Source: Vreelandella lutescens (GTDB lineage: Bacteria; Pseudomonadota; Gammaproteobacteria; Pseudomonadales; Halomonadaceae). From it: a stretch of 64,000 bases of DNA. This document shows positions 57,826 to 64,000 of the stretch, one piece after another. Under the pieces are notes generated by a model. It saw nothing but the letters and a program-made list of their open reading frames with translations, was not told the origin of the DNA and searched no databases. Both the position numbers and the translations under genes were made by a program. The DNA is taken from assembly GCF_014640815.1 (NCBI RefSeq), contig NZ_BMHM01000001.1, positions 186,001 to 250,000 on the forward strand. Reading direction: 5' to 3'. Each line of letters starts with the position of its first letter. Within the stretch, counting starts at the first letter, position 1.

Positions 57826-57946
57826 TCGGTGAGAAGCGCCGGCCTTACAGAGGGTTGGTATGAGCAGCATATTCCCATCCGCGCACTGAGTGCACCTTTT
57901 CGCTACATGTCGGCGTTGTTGCCGACGTTAGCTTGGGAGAGAGGTT

Positions 57947-58237
57947 ATGGCGGCATACGTGATTGGCCACATCAGCGTGAAAGACGCTGAGAAATGGGCG
58001 GAGTACAAGCGTGGGGTTCCTGCGACGATAGTGCCCTTTGGGGGCGAGCTAGTGCTGAGGGGGCAGCGAAAGGCTGTGTTAGGCGGAGAGCATCGTCACA
58101 CGGACACGGTGGTCATTCGCTTTCCCGCTATTGAGGCTGTTGATGAGTGGTTTCACTCCGATGCTTATCAGCAGCTTATTCCGCTGCGCCTCCAGGCAGC
58201 AGACGTCGATTTGATCAGTTACGAAGCAGCGTTGTAG
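57947..58237 (+). CDS. DUF1330-family protein
   Basis: 96 residues, ferredoxin-like dimeric alpha/beta-barrel fold of the DUF1330 group (AAYVIGHISVKDAEKWAEY; VVIRFPAIEAVDEWFHSDAYQQLIPLR). It starts after AGAGAGGTT. The function of the family is not established. Single gene with gaps of about 120 and 80 bases on either side; the first gap has a GTCGGC hairpin (57909-57926). Confidence 0.88.
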   Translation: MAAYVIGHISVKDAEKWAEYKRGVPATIVPFGGELVLRGQRKAVLGGEHRHTDTVVIRFPAIEAVDEWFHSDAYQQLIPLRLQAADVDLISYEAAL

Positions 58238-58318
58238 AAGCTGCGTAACGTTAAGCATCGGTAGGGAAAACCAAGCCCAGCGGTGCTGCTTGACACTCTG
58301 ACTCCCAAGAGAGCATTT

Positions 58319-59014
58319 ATGAAAACCATCGGCTTAATCGGCGGTATGAGCTGGGAATCCACGCAGACGTATTACCGCCTCATCAACCAGCATGTGCGCA
58401 CGGCGTTGGGCGCGCTGCATTCGGCCAAAGTGGTGCTGTACAGCGTCGATTTTGCCGAGATAGAGGCGCTACAGCACCAGGGCGACTGGCAGGCCACCGC
58501 TGAGATACTGGCAGCGGCGGGCAAAGCGGTCGAGGCGGCAGGGGCCGATTTTCTGGTGCTGTGTACCAACACCATGCACAAGGTTGCCGAGCCGCTGGAG
58601 GCGGCGGTCTCCATTCCGCTTTTGCATATCGCCGATGCCACGGCCCAGGTGCTGCAACAGCAGGACATTACCTGCGTGGGGCTGCTCGGCACACGGTTCA
58701 CCATGGAGCAGGCGTTTTATATCGAGCGCCTGCAGCGTCAAGGCATCGAGGTGGTGGTGCCCAGCGAGCCACAGCGCGAGCGCGTGCACTCGGTGATTTA
58801 CCAAGAGCTGTGCTTGGGCGTGGTGAAGGCAGATGCCAAAGCTGACTACCTAACTATCGTCGATTCGCTGGCTGAACGCGGCGCGCAGGGCGTGATTTTA
58901 GGCTGTACCGAGATCGGCCTGTTGATTCAGCAAGCCGATACGGGCGTGCCGCTGTTTGATACCACTGAGATCCACGCAGCGCAGGCGGTTCAGCGGGCGT
59001 TGAGAAGTTTTTAA
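58319..59014 (+). CDS. Aspartate/glutamate racemase family protein
   Basis: 231 residues from ATG 58319 (MKTIGLIGGMSWEST). Cofactor-free racemase fold with the two catalytic Cys in VLCTNTMHKV (about 82) and ILGCTEIGLL (about 195). Other stretches: QTYYRLINQHV, YSVDFAEIEALQ. Similar to YgeA-type amino-acid racemases with broad substrates. The upstream in-frame ATG at 58283 lacks a ribosome site and precedes the racemase start. Confidence 0.92.
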   Translation: MKTIGLIGGMSWESTQTYYRLINQHVRTALGALHSAKVVLYSVDFAEIEALQHQGDWQATAEILAAAGKAVEAAGADFLVLCTNTMHKVAEPLEAAVSIPLLHIADATAQVLQQQDITCVGLLGTRFTMEQAFYIERLQRQGIEVVVPSEPQRERVHSVIYQELCLGVVKADAKADYLTIVDSLAERGAQGVILGCTEIGLLIQQADTGVPLFDTTEIHAAQAVQRALRSF

Positions 59015-59036
59015 AATGCCAGTGCGGAGCAAGAAC

Positions 59037-59462
59037 ATGCGAAGAATAGTCTTAGCGGTGGCAGGCCTTAGCGTTGCGGTTATGGCGATGGCGGAGGAGT
59101 CGTCGCTCGATTGTGATCATGCGATGACCACGCTCGATATTAACCAGTGTACTGCCGTGCAGTTGGAGTCTGCTCAATCGGAGCTGAGCCAGTACGTGGA
59201 GGCAAGCGTCAATCATCATGTTGATGACCCTGAGCTGCTGGCTGCTATCGAAGACTCTCAGCAAGCTTGGGAGGCCTATGCCGCTGCTCACTGTGATGCC
59301 GTGCATACACAGTGGCGTGAGGGCTCTATTCGGGGAGTGATGGCGCTCACGTGCAAAACACAGCTGACACAGCAGCGCACCCACACCGTTTGGGAATCCT
59401 TTTTAACCTATATGGATAGCACGCCACCGGTACTCCCCGAGCCAAGCCGCCTTATTAAATGA
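59037..59462 (+). CDS. LprI-like (DUF1311) periplasmic protein
   Basis: 141 residues from ATG 59037, seven bases after GGAG; signal peptide 1-20 (AVMAMAEE). The mature part has four Cys and the DUF1311 pattern (CDHAMTTLDINQCTAVQLESAQ; EAYAAAHCDAV; MALTCKTQLTQQRT), as in LprI lysozyme inhibitors. Role by family: cell-wall or lysozyme protection; not proven. It lies 22 bases after the racemase gene and 9 before the PAS gene, so they may share a transcript. Confidence 0.85.
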   Translation: MRRIVLAVAGLSVAVMAMAEESSLDCDHAMTTLDINQCTAVQLESAQSELSQYVEASVNHHVDDPELLAAIEDSQQAWEAYAAAHCDAVHTQWREGSIRGVMALTCKTQLTQQRTHTVWESFLTYMDSTPPVLPEPSRLIK

Positions 59463-59471
59463 TGAAGGGTT

Positions 59472-60104
59472 ATGACGCATATGTCTGAGCAAGACAGTAT
59501 CTATGAAAGTATTGCGACGCGCATGAATGGTTTTTTGTATCGCTGTCGCAATGATGAGCACTACACCATGTTGAACCTGACCGGTAGGGTGCAGGAACTG
59601 ACAGGGCATACGAGTGAGGATTTAATTGGGAACCGTAAGCAGTCTTATGTTGAGCTCATTCATGGTGAGGATGCGCCTGGGCTGGATCAGGCTATCGAGC
59701 GTGCCATCGCGTCGGGCAAGAACTGGCACGCCGATTATCGACTGCGCTGTAAAGACGGTAGCTTACGCTGGGTGAGTGAGTACGGCGGCGCTGTCAAAGA
59801 TGAAGAGGGTAGCGTGATTTATCTGGAGGGCGTGGTCACCGATATACAGCAACGGCGGCAAAGCGAGGAGCGGCTTGGCTCGATCAGTCGGGATATTGCA
59901 CTCGAAACGGAAAAAATTGCCCACTCACTGAAGATGCTGCAGTTACTGAGTATTAATGCGGGTATCGAAGCTGCCCGAGCGGGTGAGGCCGGTAAAGGGT
60001 TTGCTGTGGTGGCCGAGCATGTGCGCCGCCTAGCGGACGATACCAACAGCTCGGCTAAGGTGATTACGGGCCTTATGACTCAGCTAAATCAATCACAGGA
60101 TTGA
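59472..60104 (+). CDS. Soluble PAS protein with minimal chemoreceptor signalling tip
   Basis: 210 residues. PAS domain (about 12-130: [57 protein letters not shown]) joined to a short coil and the chemoreceptor tip [20 protein letters not shown] followed by [14 protein letters not shown]. No membrane segment. Full chemoreceptor signalling domains have much longer helices; here only about 65 residues remain. It may bind CheA/CheW-type partners or act as an adaptor. Start 59472 or 59481 is uncertain. Confidence 0.85.
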   Translation: MTHMSEQDSIYESIATRMNGFLYRCRNDEHYTMLNLTGRVQELTGHTSEDLIGNRKQSYVELIHGEDAPGLDQAIERAIASGKNWHADYRLRCKDGSLRWVSEYGGAVKDEEGSVIYLEGVVTDIQQRRQSEERLGSISRDIALETEKIAHSLKMLQLLSINAGIEAARAGEAGKGFAVVAEHVRRLADDTNSSAKVITGLMTQLNQSQD

Positions 60105-60241
60105 GCGCTTGCTCGTTTTAAACAAGGTGATAGGGAATTAGCGTGACCATATCGGGCGTATATCAAAAGGGTAGGGCGCTCTCGCGAGATCGGACGCTAT
60201 TTTAGTGTGGCAAGTGAAAAACAGGTGATGACCCTGTCGGT

Positions 60242-60269
60242 AGCGCTGGCTCCCAAAGAAGCCAGCGCT
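60242..60269. terminator. Hairpin between the convergent PAS and MetX-like genes
   Basis: A perfect 10-bp stem AGCGCTGGCT / AGCCAGCGCT with loop CCCAAAGA. It is followed by TTCTCC on the plus strand and by ACCGA on the minus, so its T tract is weak; it may act with Rho or as an RNA 3' end. Confidence 0.5.
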
Positions 60270-60276
60270 TTCTCCT

Positions 60277-61473
60277 TTACTGCAAAAATTCCCGCAGTGT
60301 ATCGCTGGCTTGCTCGATGGAAACGACGCCATCCAGATGGCCTCGGTTGCCTTCCAGCGTTTCCAAGGTGACCTCGGTGCCGTCGGCTTCAATCAGCTCG
60401 GCGGTGCGGCGGACGCCTTCGGGGGCGAAGACCAAATCGTTCTCGCTATACAGCATCAATGTAGGGGCTTCGATGGCGGCTAGGCCTGCTTCTAATGAGT
60501 CGCCGTAGCCTGCCATAAAGGTTTGGTTGGCGCGCACTAGGTAGAGCAGGTGGTTAGCATCGGAGATCTTCGCCCGTGCGCCTGCGATGTCGTCTAAGGT
60601 TTGCTCGATGGCGTAGCGGGCGTTGATATCCTGGGCGGGGTCGCGAGCGTCATCCGCCCAATCACGGTTGAACGCTTCGTTGGCCCACTGCCAGTGGTTG
60701 GCATTGAGCGTGACCAGCTTCAGCGCCTCTTTTAGCCCCTCGGTGGGCGGTTCTCCATCGTAGTAGTCGCCCTCGTTCCAGTTAGCATCCAGGCGAATCG
60801 GCGCGGCCCAGGCGCTTAGCGTGGCCAGCAGCCATGGGTCGGCCACACCGCCACCAATCACGGGAATCAACCGCTCAACGCGTTCAGGGTAAGCGCTGGC
60901 CCACTCAATGGCCTGCAGGGCACCCATGGAAGCGCCCATCACCGCATGCAGCGATTCAATGCCCTGGCTCTCCAGCAGGGCACGCTGCACCTCGACAAAG
61001 TCACGAATAGTCACCACAGGAAAATCCATGCCCCAGGGCTCACCGGTATCAGGGTTAATGGAGGCTGGCCCGGTGGTAATAACGTTAGGGTCATTCGCCC
61101 CCAGGTTGACCAGCGTATCGGAGGAGATGATGTAGTACTCATCGGTATCTAGCGGCTTGCCGGGGCCAATAATGGCATCCCAGTAGCCGGTGGGCTCGCT
61201 ATCAGCGTTATAGCGGCCTGCCGCGTGGCTGGTGCCGGAGAAGAAGTGGGTAATCAAAATCGCGTTATCGCGAGCGTCATTAAGCTCGCCGTACGCTTCC
61301 CAGCCCACCGTCACGTTTGGGATTGTCTCGCCGCCCTGAGTGGTAAAACTCCCCATCTCGAACGTTTGCTTCTCGACTATGCCATCCCATGCCCATAAGG
61401 GCGTGGCCAACAGCAGGCCAAGGCTGGTGAACGAGGCGGCCGTCATTAGCGCGAATGGTTGCTTGCGTCGCAT
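60277..61473 (-). CDS. Exported MetX-like alpha/beta hydrolase
   Basis: 398 residues with a signal peptide (about 1-28, cleavage near LWA/WDG), so periplasmic. The fold is that of homoserine acetyltransferase (MetX): LITHFFSGTSHAAGR, nucleophile elbow VMGASMGALQAIEWA (Ser about 178), then LMLYSENDLVFAPEG (Asp) and NRGHLDG (His). A MetX that makes methionine is cytoplasmic; an exported relative is more likely an esterase or acyltransferase on outside substrates. Fusion or pseudogene signs are absent. Confidence 0.85.
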   Translation of the reverse strand: MRRKQPFALMTAASFTSLGLLLATPLWAWDGIVEKQTFEMGSFTTQGGETIPNVTVGWEAYGELNDARDNAILITHFFSGTSHAAGRYNADSEPTGYWDAIIGPGKPLDTDEYYIISSDTLVNLGANDPNVITTGPASINPDTGEPWGMDFPVVTIRDFVEVQRALLESQGIESLHAVMGASMGALQAIEWASAYPERVERLIPVIGGGVADPWLLATLSAWAAPIRLDANWNEGDYYDGEPPTEGLKEALKLVTLNANHWQWANEAFNRDWADDARDPAQDINARYAIEQTLDDIAGARAKISDANHLLYLVRANQTFMAGYGDSLEAGLAAIEAPTLMLYSENDLVFAPEGVRRTAELIEADGTEVTLETLEGNRGHLDGVVSIEQASDTLREFLQ

Positions 61474-61550
61474 GCGCTTTCCTTTTTTGAGGGATTATTG
61501 TGATTGTTTTAGGGCTGCCGATGGCAGCCACTCCCTCAGCATAGTCAGCG

Positions 61551-62723
61551 TTAGCCGATTTTAAACGGATTTAACCCATTGGCCTGCTGCATCATCATGC
61601 GTTTGGCAAACGGCACGCGCTCGGCCAAGTGCAGGCTGAGATCGCCCAGTTGGCGCAGCGGTTTGGCGCCGGTGAACAGGTGGTGGAAGCTGTCGGTGGC
61701 GGCAATCATCGCTTGGTTGGCCAGGCGGCGCTGGCATTCGAAGCGGTGCAGGCTGATGTGGTCGCCGGGGTCGCGGCCCTTGACGATCAGCTCGGCCAGG
61801 GTGTCGGCGTCGTGTAGGCCGATGTTCAACCCTTGCCCAGCCAACGGGTGCACTACGTGGGCGGCATCGCCAATCAGCGCGAGGCGTTTGCCAATGTAGC
61901 GCTTGGCGTGCTGGCGCTTAATGGGGAAGCTGGCCCGCGCCACAATACGGGTGAGCTTGCCCAGGCGTTTGGGGAAGGTGGTTTCAATAGCGTGCTGGAG
62001 TGCGTTGTCGGAGAGCTGTTCGCGGGCTTTGGTGGCTTCATCGCTGTCGTACCACACCAGCGAGGCGCGCTGACCGGGCAGTGGCAGCATGGCAATCGGC
62101 CCTTTAGGCGTAAAGCACTGCCAGCTAACATCCTGCTGGGGCAGCTCGGTCTCGACGTTAATAATCATCGCCCGCTGGTGGTAGTCGTAGCTGGTCACGC
62201 CAATGCCCGCCAGCTCGCGCAGTGTAGAGCGCGCGCCGTCGGCCCCTACAATCAGCCGGGCGCTTAGGGTTTTGCCGTTATCCAGCTCTAGCATGCGGGC
62301 GGTGGTAGCCGCCATAGTGCTCAGCGGGGCGCACTGGGTATACCAGGTCACGCTAGGAAGCGCTTCCAGGCGCTGCCACAGAGCGTATTGCAGGGCGCGG
62401 TTTTCAATAAAAATACCGAAATCGTTCATGCCGCTCTCTTCGGCGGAGAACACGGAGTGGCCGGTGCCATCCTGATTCGCCACGTCGATATGCCGGAACG
62501 GGCAGCAGCGTTCGCCGGGCAGTATCGCGCCGCTGGCTTTCACAAACGCGAGCGACCGGGCGTTGAGCGATGAAATACGCAGGTCGTAGTCGCCGCTAGC
62601 AGGTTTCGGGGCGCTACCGCGCTCGACGAGCCCTACGGAAATGCCCGCCTGGCCTAGCCTTGCCGCCAGGGCCGCGCCCACCATGCCGCCACCGACAATA
62701 ATAATCTCGTGATCCCACTGCAT
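61551..62723 (-). CDS. UbiH/UbiF/VisC-family FAD monooxygenase
   Basis: 390 residues. N-terminal FAD motif IIIVGGGMVGAALAARLGQAG (GxGxxG), central GADGARSTLRELAGI (DG fold) and the C-terminal RLALIGDAAHVVHPLAGQGLN signature of ubiquinone hydroxylases. The likely role is one hydroxylation in ubiquinone synthesis; which carbon is not readable from sequence. It is divergent from the sirtuin gene with 96 bases between; downstream is the MetX-like gene, 77 bases off. Confidence 0.88.
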   Translation of the reverse strand: MQWDHEIIIVGGGMVGAALAARLGQAGISVGLVERGSAPKPASGDYDLRISSLNARSLAFVKASGAILPGERCCPFRHIDVANQDGTGHSVFSAEESGMNDFGIFIENRALQYALWQRLEALPSVTWYTQCAPLSTMAATTARMLELDNGKTLSARLIVGADGARSTLRELAGIGVTSYDYHQRAMIINVETELPQQDVSWQCFTPKGPIAMLPLPGQRASLVWYDSDEATKAREQLSDNALQHAIETTFPKRLGKLTRIVARASFPIKRQHAKRYIGKRLALIGDAAHVVHPLAGQGLNIGLHDADTLAELIVKGRDPGDHISLHRFECQRRLANQAMIAATDSFHHLFTGAKPLRQLGDLSLHLAERVPFAKRMMMQQANGLNPFKIG

Positions 62724-62819
62724 GAGAGGCTCCTTACTCCGCTATCGAGGGCACATTGCATGTGCTTATATTGTCATACAGTATCGTTGACTTGTCGCAG
62801 TATTGCCTAGGGTGATCCA

Positions 62820-63686
62820 TTGACGCAGGCCGTGGAAAGTACAGAAAAACGCGAGAGTAGCCAGGTGGCCGGGGAAGCACTAGCCGCTTTTATCAAACGC
62901 CACCCCAAACTCTGGGTGATTACCGGGGCGGGGATGAGTACCGACAGCGGGATTCCTGATTACCGCGATGCCGATGGCCAGTGGAAGCGCCCACCGCCGG
63001 TGCAGCACGGTGATTTCATGAGCTCCTTCGCCGTACGCCAGCGCTACTGGGCGCGGGCGCTGGTGGGCTTCAAAGCCATGCGCGAAGCCCAGGTGAGCGG
63101 GGCGCATCGGGCGTTGGCAGAGCTGGAGGCGATGGGTCATGTGGAGTTGCTGGTGACGCAAAACGTGGACCGCCTGCACCAGCGGGCGGGCTCGAAAAAG
63201 GTGATTGATCTTCACGGCAGGGCGGATGTGGTGGCCTGTATGGCCTGCGGCTATCAAATGATGCGTCACGCCATGCACAGTGAAATGGCGCGCATGAACC
63301 CAGCCTTTGCCGCGCTAGATGCCCGCCACGCGCCGGATGGCGATGCGGATCTGGAAACCGATTTCTCCACCTTTAAAGTATTGGACTGCCCGCGCTGCAA
63401 GGGCATCCTCAAACCGCAGGTGGTCTACTACGGCGATGTGGTGCCCCCGGCGCGGCGGCTGGCGGCCCAGGCGGCGCTGCAGCAAGCCGATGCGGTGCTG
63501 GCGGTGGGTACGTCGTTGATGGTCTATTCCGGCTACCGCTTCTGCCGCGATGCCCACGCTATGGGCCTACCCGTGGCATCGCTCTCGCTGGGGGTGACCC
63601 GTGCCGATGAGTTTTTGACTCACCAGTGGCGCGCGCCGCTAACGCCGGTGCTGGAACAGGCGGTGGCGTGCCTGAAGGGCGCTTAA
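62820..63686 (+). CDS. SIR2-family NAD-dependent deacylase (sirtuin)
   Basis: 288 residues from a TTG at 62820 with AGGG upstream. Intact sirtuin motifs: VITGAGMSTDSGIPDYRD (NAD pocket), LLVTQNVDRLHQRAG, catalytic His in DLHGRA, and the zinc pairs CMAC (about 137-140) and CPRC (about 192-195), with GTSLMVYSGYR late. Acts on acyl-lysine in proteins or on other substrates. It is convergent with the glycosylase gene, and their stops share TTAA (63683-63686). Confidence 0.92.
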   Translation: MTQAVESTEKRESSQVAGEALAAFIKRHPKLWVITGAGMSTDSGIPDYRDADGQWKRPPPVQHGDFMSSFAVRQRYWARALVGFKAMREAQVSGAHRALAELEAMGHVELLVTQNVDRLHQRAGSKKVIDLHGRADVVACMACGYQMMRHAMHSEMARMNPAFAALDARHAPDGDADLETDFSTFKVLDCPRCKGILKPQVVYYGDVVPPARRLAAQAALQQADAVLAVGTSLMVYSGYRFCRDAHAMGLPVASLSLGVTRADEFLTHQWRAPLTPVLEQAVACLKGA

Positions 63687-64000
63687 CGCGCTTTAGATAC
63701 CCACGGGTTGCCCTCGCTCCATAGCCGCCAGGGAGCGTCGCGGTCGGCGGGTTGGGCGTAATCGATGCCGACTCTTGGGCCGCTGGCAATCGCGCTGGGC
63801 GGCTCGCCAGAGGTAATCCACAATCCGTTCGACTGATCGCCGTTTTGCGTCATATCGTGGCCGTAGAGGGCGTTATCGATACGCAGTGCCCGAGTCAGTT
63901 TGCCGGGGCCGTTGCTTAGATTACGCCCCGCCACACTGCGCCATGCGCGCATGGCAGGCTCGCCGATCACAGGCTCTACCGCTCGAATCAATACCGCGCA
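63683..64000 (-). CDS. DNA-3-methyladenine glycosylase (MPG/AAG family), partial
   Basis: The reverse frame is open from the right window edge to a TAA at 63683. It reads AVLIRAVEPVIGEPAMR, then GRNLSNGPGKLTRALRID, and ASGPRVGIDYAQPADRDAPW with RLWSEGNPWVS: the C-terminal half of the alkyladenine glycosylase fold (base-excision repair). The N-terminal part, with the catalytic Glu, lies outside the window. Length in the window is about 105 residues. Confidence 0.9.
   Translation of the reverse strand, partial: CAVLIRAVEPVIGEPAMRAWRSVAGRNLSNGPGKLTRALRIDNALYGHDMTQNGDQSNGLWITSGEPPSAIASGPRVGIDYAQPADRDAPWRLWSEGNPWVSKAR

Noticed and set aside
57909..57932. Hairpin GTCGGC/GCCGAC followed by GTTAGC, as a possible further attC
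   Set aside because: The stem is only six pairs and there is no left box or paired outer arm; it does not fit attC.

Overview
The window looks like a chromosome segment from a halophilic gammaproteobacterium, most likely of the Halomonadaceae (Halomonas/Vreelandella). The basis is the gene order, which closely follows the Pseudomonas/Oceanospirillales arrangement in several blocks: fmt-def-LysM-dprA-tsaC-hemF-aroE; suhB/trmJ-cysE-iscR-iscS-iscA-ndk-rlmN-pilW-rodZ-ispG-hisS-yfgM-bamB-der; and queA-tgt-yajC-secD-secF. Housekeeping genes are GC-rich (41 of 60 bases in one line I counted). Genus assignment is an inference from gene content, not a database match.

Layout. (1) 1-10 kb: translation start and maturation genes (rsmB, fmt, def), a LysM protein of the TsaP type, dprA, tsaC, hemF and aroE, then small envelope genes, an M48 protease and a DUF815 ATPase. 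(2) 10-24 kb: a long minus-strand run from cysE down to der, covering Fe-S assembly, tRNA charging, isoprenoids, cell shape, pilus and outer-membrane assembly. trmJ and suhB lie divergently above it. The isc operon is reduced to iscR-iscS-iscA, and SuhB has lost several metal-binding residues of the phosphatase. (3) 24.5-30.3 kb: the SecDF-YajC export genes with the queuosine genes tgt and queA, then a tRNA-Leu(CAA) with its own promoter and terminator. (4) 30.6-37.1 kb: one gene for a surface or secreted protein of about 2150 residues, with a poly-Gly linker and twelve diverged tandem repeats of 113-130 residues in AT-rich DNA.

(5) 37.2-46.0 kb: an accessory catabolic island with two RidA paralogues around an AraC-type regulator, an ornithine cyclodeaminase-family reductase, a DctPQM TRAP importer, two HDAC-like deacetylases and a class IV aminotransferase. 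I read this as uptake, N-deacetylation and transamination of an acetylated amino compound, with RidA clearing reactive imines; the substrate is unknown. A convergent HisC-like aminotransferase follows. (6) 47.3-53.7 kb: a four-gene SMC-type system (MksBEFG/Wadjet-like) joined by 4-bp overlaps, in the order ATPase-E-F-TOPRIM. (7) 53.8-55.9 kb: an AT-rich group of orphan integron cassettes (two attC-like sites, no integrase), two of them encoding proteins with HEPN/DUF4145-like features. (8) 55.9-64 kb: RNase Z, a vapB antitoxin remnant, a FrnE-like oxidoreductase, small metabolic genes, a soluble PAS/mini-chemoreceptor protein, an exported MetX-like hydrolase, a UbiH-type monooxygenase, a sirtuin and the end of a 3-methyladenine glycosylase gene.

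The most distinctive material is the Wadjet-like operon followed by orphan cassettes (a small defence-type island), the TRAP/HDAC/RidA catabolic island, the giant repeat protein, the reduced isc operon and the pseudo-enzyme SuhB. No stretch longer than about 300 bases is without a gene. I saw no CRISPR array, insertion sequence or rRNA gene.
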